Shown here: in pieces, positions 24,330 through 34,998 of the stretch
Layout of the letters: each line of letters starts with the position of its first letter
Position numbering within the stretch: the first letter of the stretch is position 1
Notes under the pieces: generated by a model
Database searches by the model: none
What the model was told of the DNA's origin: nothing
Seen by the model: only the letters and a program-made list of their open reading frames with translations
Program-made: the position numbers and the translations under genes
Assembly (NCBI GenBank): GCA_000711775.1
Contig: ARYC01000157.1
Coordinates: 22,363 to 86,362 of the forward strand
Source of the DNA: Oxytricha trifallax
Taxonomy: Eukaryota; Ciliophora; Spirotrichea; Sporadotrichida; Oxytrichidae
Reading direction: 5' to 3'
DNA length: 64,000 nucleotides

Positions 24330-24459
24330 TAATACAAGCCGATATTGTAATTATTTTGTGATTAGTGCTAAGAGAGAGTCTCGGATGCATAAATGGGAAA
24401 AGGAAGTCTAGAAATACTTGATGGATCGTGGATCTGAGCCTAAATGTCATTCTGTATGA
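24330..24459 (+). CDS. Short coding block, unrecognised
   Basis: Frame ending at TGA 24457-24459 with SAKRESRMHKWEKEVQKYLM and a terminal DRGSEPKCHSV; one TAG read as Gln. Charged and helical. It lies 300 bp before TBE2, with AT-rich spacer between. Confidence 0.4.
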
Positions 24460-24865
24460 AATTACTATTGTTTTCCTTGTATTCTTTTAATTTATAGGTT
24501 TAATTATTGCTTTATAAATCGATATTTGATATGTTATATTTGATTAATAAACATATAAACATAAAAAAAATATAAAAATTTTAATTAATTGCTCTCAAAT
24601 TATTTTTATTAATTAAAGATCTTATGATAGGAAATTATTAAACTCGTATTAAATAATAATTGTCATAATTAATTTTAATTTAAATTCAATGAAGTTAAAC
24701 CTTATTAGGAATATATTTTATGACAAAAAAATAATTAAAATTTGCATAAATTTTTTTTAGTAATCAAACCCCAAAACCCCTTAGTGAGGTTTATAAGTGC
24801 TTTGATTTGTAGGGTATAGTTGGGGTCTTATAGGGGTTAGTAGAGAAATTAGGCCAATTTGCAAA

Positions 24866-25933
24866 ATGAGAAATAGAAATTAGCGAAATTTAGGGTCTAT
24901 TTATGATGAGTAATATTTAGATTTACTGCTTAAGCTTAGGTATGGAACAAGTATTAATATAGACTAAGCCAAACCTGTACTAAATTATGCAGCAATAGCA
25001 AAGTTATTACGCAAGAGTGCCTCAACTGTTAGGTATCACTGCTTGCTAGCTGTTTAGCATTTTAATTCTGGTTGTCGAACGCATCCTGCAAGAAAATAAA
25101 AGTTCTCCCAGGGTCATATTGACTTCCTCTGCGACTCTAAGACTTTGAAGTATTGGGCACACTTTCCATTAGACTAGCGAGCTGTGATGTTTCATCGCAG
25201 GTTTCCTGACATGCGCATCTCTCCTTAGACTATAGCCAATATTTATAGAAAAAATGGTATTACTTTCAAGACTGTCAACAGAGTGAAGAGAGTGATTGAT
25301 TTTACAGTGCCATTTTATAGTAATAATTTAAACTATATATATGATTAAATGCAGAGAGCTATTACTAATAAAATCAAGTTCATACATGCTGATGAAGCTG
25401 TATTCACCTTCAACACCTTTATTAATAAGTCTTGGTATAAGAAGTATGATAATATAGAAGTCTATGATTAAAAAGTGAAGGTAGTCACCCATGCAATTTT
25501 AGCTGGTATAGGTGAAGATTCAGGCCTAGAGAGTTATGATATTCACCCTCGCTCTATTAAGCGAGAGTAGTATATAGAGTTTCCTACATAAGCTCAGAGA
25601 GAAGTATAGTAACCAAGAGATCATCCTGTTTGTTGATAACCTCTCAGTTCATAAGACTAAGGAGTGTCTAAGAAAGCTTATGAAGAGCTAAACATAACTC
25701 CTGTATACAACGTTCCTTATAGCCCTTAATTTAATGGAATTAAATTCTACTGGAGTTAAATCAAGACTCACTACAAGAAGCTGCTGCTGTATCATCTTAT
25801 GTATGACTTGCCCGTCGATACAGTAGACTTAATTCAAAGCAGCTGTAAGAGAGTGAGCGTAGATAAGACAACAGTCTGTGCGAGAGAGGGAGGAATGAAT
25901 GTTTATAAATAAGTTTTAGATTTAAATGAATGA
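24866..25933 (+). pseudogene. TBE2 DD34E transposase, two insertions and Glu-to-Lys
   Basis: ATG 24866, TGA 25931-25933, 1068 bp. Contains HADEAVFTFNTF and VDNLSVHK. An extra T near 25582 and an extra TG near 25666 shift then restore the frame. The third catalytic residue is Lys (NGIKFYW) where copy 3 has Glu. Net length equals the family length plus three. TAG/TAA are used as Gln (for example in the YDQ and PYSPQFNG blocks). Inactive by inference. Confidence 0.85.
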
Positions 25934-25939
25934 ATAAGT

Positions 25940-26734
25940 TCACATATTAAACTAACTCTTAAATGGATTCGGCTTCTCTTTCTTTTCTTCCTCTGGTGCT
26001 ATACTAGGACCCATGTTTCTTCTCTTTGTACCAGCACCAGCATCTATGTTCATTTCATCAGACTTTTAAACTTAATTATAAAGTCTCTTGCTAACTTAAT
26101 GAATGGTTTGAGACTTTCTCTATCTGTGAACCTTTGCATTCTCTTTCAATTAGAAATATACCAGTTCCAGGTTTCCCTAAAAAGTTATAAATCAAAGCTT
26201 ACTAGAGAGATAAGGATGCTTCTTAAGCTTTGCTAGCCACGTCTCGCTTATTAGTATTCCTTGCTTCTTTTAATCTTCAGGAGAAATAGAGTAGCGTTTC
26301 TTATGAGCTTCTTCTATAATTTCTCTCAAATAATCCTCTTTGATTGTACCAAGAACACCAAAGAAGAAGCTTCTTTCAGGCAATTTATTTGAGAGTTACT
26401 TCTTGCTAGGAAGGTGAATAACCACTTCATCATCTTTCATTGCATCCTCGTAGAGATTTGTGACTGAAATCTCTGGGTAGTTAGGTATTTCAATCAGTTT
26501 GATTTCTATGTCTTAAAAGCTTTCTTCTCCTCGCAGAGTATTGCTTTTAAGAATGATATTTTAGTACCTTCCATCATTGGAAGGAATAGACCAACTGTAT
26601 ACATCGTTGATTAACATCAATTTATTTTACCATGCTAAGTAAGGTATCGATAGAGATCCTCCTTGCTTCTTTCTGAATCTTGAGATCATTTCTTGAGCCT
26701 CGACTCTTTTCATTTGATCATTGAGTGATTCCAT
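25940..26734 (-). CDS. TBE2 22-kDa-type protein
   Basis: Minus strand, ATG 26734 (MESLNDQMKRVEAQEMISRF), TGA 25940-25942, 795 bp. Convergent with the transposase. Conserved blocks are as in copy 1; the NFLGKPGTGI segment is shared with copy 3. Lys/Arg-rich near the end. I did not verify every codon, so small indels may be present. Confidence 0.65.
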
Positions 26735-26929
26735 CTTTTTTGTTCCTCTTCTATTAATGAATTTCAAATTATAATTTATAGACTTCTGGATCCTATTGTT
26801 TAAAAACTTACTATTAAATATGGGCATCTTATAGGAGGTCAACCCTGTAAAGATACGTGGAGAAAGTTCGCAGAAGCTGTAACAAACTTCAGAGATGGAG
26901 CTCCATTTTTATCAATTTTGTTCCATTAA

Positions 26930-27130
26930 ATTAGTACTAAATTTGTTTAAATTTAATTAGTACCGGTACTAAATCCGTTTAAGTTTAATTGGTACCAATT
27001 TAATAGTACCAAAACTTAATTAGTACCTAGTTTTAATCCAGTGAGGTTTTAATGGAAAAGTTCCAATCTGGTTTAAAACTTAATTGGTACCAGTACCAAC
27101 CTGAACTTTATCTGAGTTGGTACCAGAATC
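26930..27130. promoter_or_regulatory. Intergenic GTACC repeat cluster, TBE2
   Basis: Several direct and inverted copies of AATTGGTACC / AATTAGTACC lie between the divergent 22-kDa and zinc-finger/kinase genes. They correspond in position to the repeats in copy 1 and are conserved in copy 3. Candidate shared promoter or binding array. Confidence 0.6.
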
Positions 27131-27302
27131 AAAATTATTAAGAGTAAAATTACGAAAATTATACTTATAAACTGAGTATAAATATGAAGTCTTAGAGCTT
27201 AGATCAAACCATCATTAATGCTGTTGCAACTCCTATATAGTCCAGATATAGCTATAGAGGTTTTAAGAGCTTTATAATAGAAATTTAAATTTGAATTTAA
27301 AC

Positions 27303-28750
27303 ATGGCGGTCAACTTAAATCGTAGAGCGGCACTTTTAGGAGCAGGTCAATCAATGCTCAACTTTGGCTCCACTAAAAAGCCTGAAATCATTTATGTTGA
27401 GAGGGAGGTAGAGCTAAGAGCTCTTGAATTTGAAGCAGAGGTTTTTATCATAGAAGTATTAAACCAGAGGGAGAGCGCAGAGATAGGGGTTTAAACTTAA
27501 ATTGATTATGTTGAGGAGCTAAAAGAACAGCAACCAATCGAAAAGATAAAAACATATTAATGTGAAGACTGCTAGAATCATTTCTCAACTGAACAAAGCT
27601 TGAAGAGACACCTTAAAGAGGTACACTCTGGCAAAGCCAAGATCTATTTCAAGCATGAAAAGGTAGATGGTAGGTATTAGTGTACGACATGCATGAAATC
27701 ATATACTCACTCAGCTAAAGTTAAAAGGCATATGCAAAAGCATCACCTCAGTGAGTTCTTGATTGAAGATTAAGAGACTAAAAAACTAGTGCCAGCTAAA
27801 AGAAAATCTAATACTCTTGAGTCATAAAGAGAGCAGCAAGAGAGACTCAAGAGACAGAAGCGATATGAATCGATGAACCAGCCAGCTGGTAATACAATTT
27901 TAGCATGCTTCTAAGCGAAGGCTATGAATATACCTGCATTAAATGCAGTTGTTCTCAGCACTTGTATTGAAAACTACTTGAATATAAACGTGCCTGCAAA
28001 AGCAAAGCTCATAGTAGTTGATGAGTATGCATACAAGGTGTATCCATTCAGTTATCTTATTAAGAACCAACAGTATTAGAACGAGTTTGCAAATGAATAC
28101 ATGGTACATAAAGAGGCCTAAAGAAAAGACTGCAAGAATTTGCTTAAGCTAAATGGTGTTATTTTAAGTTATGGTTTCATCGCATTAAGGCTAAACAAAT
28201 TTGAGATGACTCTGAGAGACTACCTATATCACAATAGATACCCTGATGATTTAAACGATATACTCTCAGATATGATTCAGGGTGTTAAGGAGTTGCATGA
28301 ACTTGGATATGTTCATAGAGATTTGAAGCCTGAAAACGTTATGCTAAATCTCTGCCCTTTAGAAGTAGTGGTTATCGATTTCAATAGAGCTTTAAGATAG
28401 GAGATTGTCACTTTAGCACAGGTACTTGGTACTCCAGGTTACTTCCCAATAAGAGAGAAGTGGACTAATGGTTCTGTTTAATGGGATGTTTGGGCAGTAG
28501 CAGCAATAATATTAGAAAGTGACATGGAATGTATGTCTTACTTTGGTACAAAGCATGAAAAATAATCAATAAGTTTGGCTCAGAAACATATAAAGTAAGA
28601 AGATGTCTGCTAAGAAATTAAAAGCATAGTAGAGATGATAATCGTGAGAGCTCTAACTATCCTCGGTAAACATTAGATGACATACTTGACCCACTTGAGA
28701 GAGCAAGGTTCAAAAGATATAATAAAGACAAGCAGATAAAATTTGTATGA
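27303..28750 (+). CDS. TBE2 C2H2 zinc-finger/protein-kinase protein, nearly intact
   Basis: ATG 27303 (ATGGCGGTC), TGA 28748-28750. About 482 aa if one missing base near 28652 is discounted. Two C2H2 fingers at about residues 85-140 (CEDCQNHFSTEQSLKRHLKE; CTTCMKSYTHSAKVKRHMQK). The kinase-like domain follows: AYKVYPF as a possible Lys motif, VHRDLKPENVML as catalytic loop, VVIDFNRAL with DFN for DFG, GTPGYFP as activation segment and WDVWAVAAIILE. TBEs are known to encode such a 57-kDa protein; its role is not established. Divergent from the 22-kDa gene. Confidence 0.9.
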
Positions 28751-28895
28751 TTTAAGTAAACTAAAAATCATTAAATAGTCATTAAATTAAGATAAAACCT
28801 GCATTTTGTCTACTAACCCCAATAAGACCCCAACTAAACCCTACAAATCAAAGCACTTATAAACCTCACTAAGGGGTTTTGGGGTTTTGATTGCC

Positions 28896-29169
28896 ATGTC
28901 ATCAGCTATTAGAAAACTTTTTAAATCCACATGGATGAGACTCTTTTCGATAGATCGCTGGAGTACTATCCATAAATCATAAATAGGATTAAAACCTATG
29001 GCACAAATGGGATAAAACATTGCTGAGCTTATAAGAAATTTAATCTAGAAAGTTCAAATAGATTTGATTCATAGATATAGCTTCAGCCTTTCCATCACCT
29101 CCCATGACACTCCTTATCGATGAAATTGACAGAAGGAGACAGATTCGCAAGGTTAATTTACCGTCTTGA
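28896..29169 (+). CDS. Host coding blocks between TBE2 and TBE3, unrecognised
   Basis: Two overlapping frames: from ATG 28896 (MSSAIRKLFKSTWMRLFSID) to a TGA near 29124, and ATGACACTC near 29107 (MTLLIDEIDRRRQIRKV) to TGA 29167-29169. Both are basic and protein-like, with a few TAG/TAA. The change of frame suggests an indel or short IES. The first ATG lies seven bases from the TBE2 end. Confidence 0.35.
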
Positions 29170-29548
29170 GATCACTGAATATTAATTAATAACTAATTAT
29201 TAACTTAAAAGGGCTTGTCCCTTACATATATATTTACATATAAACCCCAAAACCCCAATAAATATATGCGTGATAAATCTATAAGTTGGTATAGTGATGA
29301 TTTAATATCGATAAATAGCGAAATTCAAACTTAACAATTTAACTTATTATAGGGCCTTCAAAGTGCAGTTTCCAATGATCAGTAATGTGGGAAAAAAGTT
29401 TGAATTTTATTTCGGTCCCATACTTTACCATTGGATAGAGTACAGTCAAAACCCCAAAACCCCTTAGTGAGGTTTATAAGTGCATTGATTTGTAGGGTAT
29501 AGTTGGGGTTATAATGGGGTTAGTAGAGAAATTAGGCCAATTTACAAA

Positions 29549-30609
29549 ATGAGAAATAGAATTAGCGAAATTTAGAGTCGATTTATGATGAGTAATATTT
29601 AGATTTACTACTTAAGCTTAGGTATGGTACGTGTATTAATATAGACTAAGCCAAACCTGTACTAAATTATGCAGCAATAGCAAAGTTATTACGCAAGAGT
29701 GCCCAACTGTTAGGTACCACTGCTTGCTAGCTGTTTAGCATTTTAATTCTGGTTGTTGAACGCATCCTGCAAGAAAACAAAAGTTCTCTCAGGCTCATAT
29801 TGACTTCCTCTGCGACTCTAAGACTTTGAAGTATTGGGCACACTTTCCATTAGACTAGCGAGCTGTGATGTTTCATCGCAAGTTTCCCGACATGCGTATC
29901 TCACCATAGACTATAGCCAATATTTATAGAAGAAATGGTATTACTTTAAAAACAATCAACAGAGTGAAGAGAGTAATTGATTTTAAAGTGCCATTTTATA
30001 GTAATAATTTAAACTATATATATGATTAAATGCAGAGAGCTAATACTAATAACATCAAGTTTACACGCTGATGAAGCTGTATTCACCTTCAACACCTTTA
30101 TAAATAAGTATTGGTATAAGAAGTATGATAATATAGAAGTCTATGATTAAAAAGTGAAGGTAGTCACCCATGCAATTTCAGCTGGTATAAGTGAAGATTC
30201 AGGACGAGAGAGTTATGTTATTCACCCCCGCTCTATTAAGCGAGAGTAGTATATAGAGTTCCTACACAAGCTCAGAGAGAAGTATAGTAACCAAGAGATC
30301 ATCCTGTTTGTTGATAACCTCTCAGTTCATAAGACTAAGGAGTCTAAGAAAGCTTATGAAGAGCTAAACATAACTACTGTATACAACGTTCCTTATAGCC
30401 CATAATTTAATGGAATTGAATTCTACTGGAGTTAAATCAAGACACACTACAAGAAGCTGCTGCTGTATCATCTTATGCATGACTTGCCCATCGATACAGT
30501 AGACTTAATTCAAAGCAGCTGTAAGAGAGTGAGCGTAGATAAGACAACAGTCTGTGCGAGAGAGGGAAGAATGAATGTTTATAAATAAGTATTAGATATA
30601 AATGAATGA
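29549..30609 (+). pseudogene. TBE3 DD34E transposase, frameshifted
   Basis: ATG 29549, TGA 30607-30609; 1061 bp, four short of 1065. One base is missing near codon 5, one near 29701 and two near 30061, which accounts for the difference. The catalytic set is otherwise present: ADEAVF, VDNLSVHK, and Glu in NGIEFYW, 34 residues after the second Asp. It would need three repairs to be translated. Confidence 0.85.
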
Positions 30610-30615
30610 ATAAGT

Positions 30616-31404
30616 TCACATATTAAACTAACCCATAAAGGGGTTTGGATTCTCTTTCTTCTCCTCTTCTTATGGCTTGCTTGGGGCCATATTTCTTCTC
30701 TTAGTGCCAGCTCCTGCATCTATGTTCATTTCATCTGGTTTTTAGACATCTTTATAAAGCCTCTTGCTCACCTCATAAATTGTCTACGACTTTCTTTCTC
30801 TGTGAACCTTTGCATGCTGTTTCATAAGATATATACCAGTGCCAGATTTTCCTACAAAGTTATATGTCAAAGCTTACTTGAAAGATAAGGATGCTTCTTA
30901 AGTTCCTCTAGCCAAGCTGAGCTTATTAGAATGCCTTGCTTTTTCTAGTCTTCAGGAGAGATAGAATATCGTTGCTTATGTGCTTCTTCAATTATTTCTC
31001 TGAGATACTCCTCTTTTATTGTACCAAGAACACCAAAGAAAAAGTTCCTCTCCGGTAGTTTATTAGAGAGTGGTGTCTTGGTAGGAAGGAAAACTACCAC
31101 TCCTCATCTTACATGGCATCCTCATAAAGATTAGTGACTGAAATCTCAGAGTAGTTGGGAATTTCTATTAATTTAATCTCTTTATTTTTAAAAGCCTTCC
31201 TCTCCTCGCAAAGTATTGCTTTCAAGAATGAAATTTTGGTACCTTCCATCGTTGGAAGGAATAATCCAACTGTTTAAGATGTTAATAGTCGTCAAGTTAT
31301 CTTACCATGTAAAGTTAGATATGATAGAGATCTTACATACTTCTGAATCTTGAGATCATTTCTTGAGCCTCGACTCTTTTCATTTGATCATTGAGTGATT
31401 CCAT
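30616..31404 (-). CDS. TBE3 22-kDa-type protein
   Basis: Minus strand, ATG 31404, TGA 30616-30618, 789 bp. Same blocks as copy 2 (MESLNDQMKRVEAQEMISRF; GKSGTGIYLMKQHAKVHREK). Length is a multiple of three but six bases shorter than copy 2, so balanced indels are possible. Convergent with the transposase. Confidence 0.6.
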
Positions 31405-31599
31405 CTTTGTTCCTCTTCCTATTAATGAATTTCAAATTATAATTTATAGACTTCTGGATACTATTGTTTAAAAACTTACTATTAAATATGGGCATCTTAT
31501 AGGAGGTCAACCCTGTAAACATACGTGGAGAAAGTTCGCAGAAGCTGCAACAAACTTCAGAGATGGAGCTCCATTTTTATCAATTTAGTTCCATTAAAT

Positions 31600-31800
31600 T
31601 AGTACTAAATTTGTTTAAATTCAATTAGTACCGGTACTAAATCCGTTTAAGTTTAATTGGTACCAATTTAACAGTACCAAAACTTAATTAGTACCTAGTT
31701 TTAATCCAGTGAGGTTTAAATGGAAAAGTTCCAATCTGGTTTAAAACTTAATTGGTACCAGTCCAACCTAAACGTTATCTGAGTTGGTACCAGAATCAAA
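31600..31800. promoter_or_regulatory. Intergenic GTACC repeat cluster, TBE3
   Basis: Same direct and inverted AATTGGTACC / AATTAGTACC repeats as in copy 2, between the divergent genes. Confidence 0.55.
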
Positions 31801-31969
31801 ATTATTAAGAGTAAAATTACGAAAATTATACTTATAAACTGAGTATAAATATGAAGTCTTAGAGCTTAGATCAAACCATCATTAATGCTGTTGCAACTCC
31901 TATATAGTCCAGATATAGCTATAGAGGTTTTAAGAGCTTTATAATAGAAACTTAAATTTGAATTTAAAC

Positions 31970-33414
31970 ATGGCGGTCAACTTAAATCGTAGAGCGGCAC
32001 TTTTAGGAGCAGGTCAATCAATGCTCAACTTTGGCTCCACTAAAAAGCCTGAAATAATTTATGCTGAGAGGGAGGTAGAGCTAAGACCTCTTGAATTTGA
32101 AGCAGAGAATTTTATCATAGAAGTATTAAACCAGAGGGAGAGCGCAGAGATAGGGGTTTAAACTTAAATTGATTATGTTGAGGAGCTAAAAGAACAGCAA
32201 CCAATAGAAAAGATAAAAATATATTAATGTGAAGACTGCTAGAATCATTTCTCAACTGAACAAAGCTTGAAGAGACACCTTAAAGAGGCACACTCTGGCA
32301 AAGCCAAGATCTATTTCAAGCATGATAAGGTAGATGGTAGGTATTAGTGTACGACATGCATGAAATCATATACTCACTCAGCTAAAGTTAAAAGGCATAG
32401 CAAAAGCATCACCTCAGTGAGTTCTTGATTGAAGATTAAGAGACTAAGAAACTATGCCAGCTAAAAGAAAATCTAATACTCTTGAGTCATAAAGAGAGCA
32501 GCAAGAGAGACTCAAGAGACAGAAGCGATATGAATCGATGAACCAGCCAGCTGGTAATACAATTTTAGCATGCTTCTAAGCGAAGGCTATGAATATACCT
32601 GCATTAAATGCAGTTGTTCTCAGCACTTGTATTGAAAACTACTTGAATATAAACGTGCCTGCAAAAGCAAAGCTCATAGTAGTTGATGAGTATGCATACA
32701 AGGTGTATCCATTCAGTTATCTTATTAAGAACCAACAGTATTAGAACGAGTTTGCAAATGAATACATGGTACATAAAGAGGCCTAAAGAAAAGACTGCAA
32801 GAATTTGCTTAAGCTAAATGGTGTTATTTTAAGTTATGGTTTCATCGCATTAAGGCTAAACAAATTTGAGATGACTCTGAAGACTACCTATATCACAATA
32901 GATACCCTGATGATTTAAACGATATACTCTCAGATATGATTCAGGGTGTTAAGGGTTGCATGAACTTCGATATGTTCATAGAGATTTGAAGCCTGAAAAC
33001 GTTATGCTAAATCTCTGCCCTTTAGAAGTAGTGGTTATAGATTTCAATAGAGCTTTAAGATAGGAGATTGTCACTTTAGCACAGGTACTTGGTACTCCAG
33101 GTTACTTCCCAATAAGAGAGAAGCGGACTAATGGTTCTCTTTAATGGGATGTTTGGGCAGTAGCAGCAATAATATTAGAAAGTGACATGGAATGTATGTC
33201 TTACTTTGGCACAAAGCAAGAAAAATAATCAATAAGTTTGGCTCAGAAACATATAAAGTAAGAAGATGTCTGCTAAGAAATTAAAAGCATAGTAGAGATG
33301 ATAATCGTGAGAGCTCCTAACTATCCTCGGTAAACATTAGATGACATACTAGAACAACTAAAAACAGCAAGATTCAAAAGATATAACAAAGACAAGCAGA
33401 TAAAATGTGTATGA
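31970..33414 (+). pseudogene. TBE3 zinc-finger/kinase protein, four single-base deletions
   Basis: ATG 31970, TGA 33412-33414; 1445 bp against 1449 expected. Deletions relative to copy 2 lie near 32399, 32455, 32880 and 32955. The site of copy 2's own deletion is intact here (APNYPRQTLDDIL), so the two copies decayed independently. The fingers and HRDLKPEN/DFN motifs are preserved in pieces. Confidence 0.8.
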
Positions 33415-33772
33415 GTTAAGCAAAATAAAAATCATTAAATATTCATTAAATTCAGATAAAACCTGCATTTTGTCTACTAACCCCAATAAGACCCCAACTA
33501 TACCCTACAAATCAAAGCACTTATAAACCTCACTAAGGGGTTTTGGGGTTTTGAATGTACAGCTTCCTCTATTAATAAAATCAAGATAGCATAGTTACTA
33601 ATACAAATTGAGTCATAAGAACATCAAAATTATAGAGTGTTAAGCTAGTCGATTTCAAGCTTGTAAAAAGCTAAGTTTGTATAGTTAACTTAGTCTACGA
33701 CTAGTCTTAGTCGAACCAAGATTTCGAGAGATTTTCTACCTAACCAGCTACTGCTGCTACTAATAATAATGA

Positions 33773-34185
33773 AAGTATGATTCTAAATTTGCAGTGTAAG
33801 AATCCTCTGGTTACTTGAAAATCCAGCATAAATTGTTGATCGAAGAATCAAGAACGACTAAGACGGATCTGGAGTTTTTGGAAAATTTGTTGTCCATTTA
33901 TGATTCTGATCGACTAGTTTTTTACTAACCTCAAAAAATCTAAAACCTCTCAAGTCGAGGTCTAAATCTCCAGGAATTTGCAGAGGACCACTCGATTTGA
34001 TGTTGCTCTTGGTGGACACTCTTTAGCTTGAAAGTTGAGTGATGTTTGTTACAGTCTGAGTAAGGGGATTCAAGAGTTATTTTAGAATCTTTAAAAGACT
34101 AGAGAAGTGGTTCAACGACTAGAGGACTAAGATCAGAATAATTTTCGACTAGCTAGTCATTTATATACACTCCGACTACTAAACT
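33773..34185 (+). CDS. Unrecognised ORF of the divergent TBE-like element
   Basis: Plus-strand frame 33773-34000 (ends TGA 33998-34000) contains TDLEFLENLLSIYDSDRLVF and LNLQEFAEDHS. A following frame, about 34030-34185, contains SLSKGIQELFQNLQKTREVV. It sits where standard TBEs have intergenic DNA or the kinase gene, but shows no finger or kinase motif and lies on the same strand as the 22-kDa homologue. The start is not determined. It may be a decayed accessory gene. Confidence 0.4.
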
Positions 34186-34189
34186 AGTC

Positions 34190-34983
34190 ATGGAATCATT
34201 CGGGTAGTCGAATCGATTAGTAAGAAGCGAGGAGCTTATGGGTAGATTCAGATCGAAGTAAAACCTCTACAAGCACCTAACCACTCACTGTAAGATTCAA
34301 GTGCTGTTCCTTACTTTGTATAGTGAACATCTTTCTGCCACCACTGGCTTCGACTAAGGTGGCCTTCCTGAAAACATTACTAAATAATACCAAGAAGTCT
34401 CTCAGGTAAAACCAGGTTAATAGAATGGTCGTGTCTCACTACCAAGAGCTCTCAGTCAAGAAACTCTACCAGGATGTTATGGGTGATGAAGTCGTATAGC
34501 AGTACCTTCCAGAACTTGAGTTGAACTCAGGTAAACTACCAGATAGAGACTTTTTCTTTGGTGTTCTGGGAACAGTCAAAGCAGACTACCTAAGGCAAAT
34601 CATCGACCATGCTAATACTGTGAGGTATAATAAGGGGTAAGACTAGAACGAGACTGATAAGATCGAGATCTCTGACGACTGGTTGGGTGAGCTCATGAAG
34701 CATCCTTTCGTTTCAAGTAAGATTTCTATGACTAACTTATGTAGAGAAACCTGGCAAGGCTATCTATCTAATGAAGAAGAATGCAAGAACAGTCAGAGAG
34801 AAGATAGATCATATATAGTATGAGTTAGGTAAACGACTAAGCAATCGCATCATACCTCACGACTAAGACTAGAATCGCTTCTCGAACGTGACTAAGAGAA
34901 AGAGGATGCCAGACGGCAGCATGCTCATGATGGAACAATAACAGAGAACACCTAACAAGAGCATGATGATAACTGGAATGTGA
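34190..34983 (+). pseudogene. 22-kDa-type homologue in the divergent element
   Basis: ATG 34190 (MESFGQSNRLVRSEELMGRF), TGA 34981-34983; 794 bp, close to the 795 bp of TBE2. Matches the TBE protein along its length: YQELSVKKLYQDVMGDE, LPDRDFFFGVLGTVKADYL and VEKPGKAIYLMKKNART. The frame slips near 34325 and 34739. Sequence identity to TBE copies is low, so the element is an old or separate family. The Lys-rich C-terminus is kept (TKRKRMPDG). Confidence 0.8.
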
Positions 34984-34998
34984 TTTAAATTAAACTAA

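Larger units (their letters stand above)
24765..28889 (+). mobile_element. Full-length TBE transposon, copy 2 (4125 bp)
   Basis: C4A4C4 ends (the left end lacks one A of the outer repeat). Flanks are AAT (left) and ATT (right). Same three-gene order as copy 1 but a different subfamily; nearly identical to copy 3 at 29447-33553, which lies 557 bp downstream in the same orientation. Confidence 0.95.
29447..33553 (+). mobile_element. Full-length TBE transposon, copy 3 (4107 bp)
   Basis: C4A4C4 ends; flanks AGT (left) and AAT (right). Almost identical to copy 2 but with many single-base deletions in the genes. Inserted about 200 bp inside the left end of the divergent TBE-like element, so it arrived later. 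GTACAG occurs just outside both ends, perhaps by chance. Confidence 0.95.

Noticed and set aside
30840-30880. GKSGTG in the 22-kDa-type protein as a Walker A ATP-binding loop
   Set aside because: It does not fit GxxxxGK[ST], and the divergent homologue has VEKPGKA there.
29441-33560. GTACAG as a 6-bp target duplication for TBE3
   Set aside because: The two copies are at different distances from the ends, and the family uses ANT; chance is likely.
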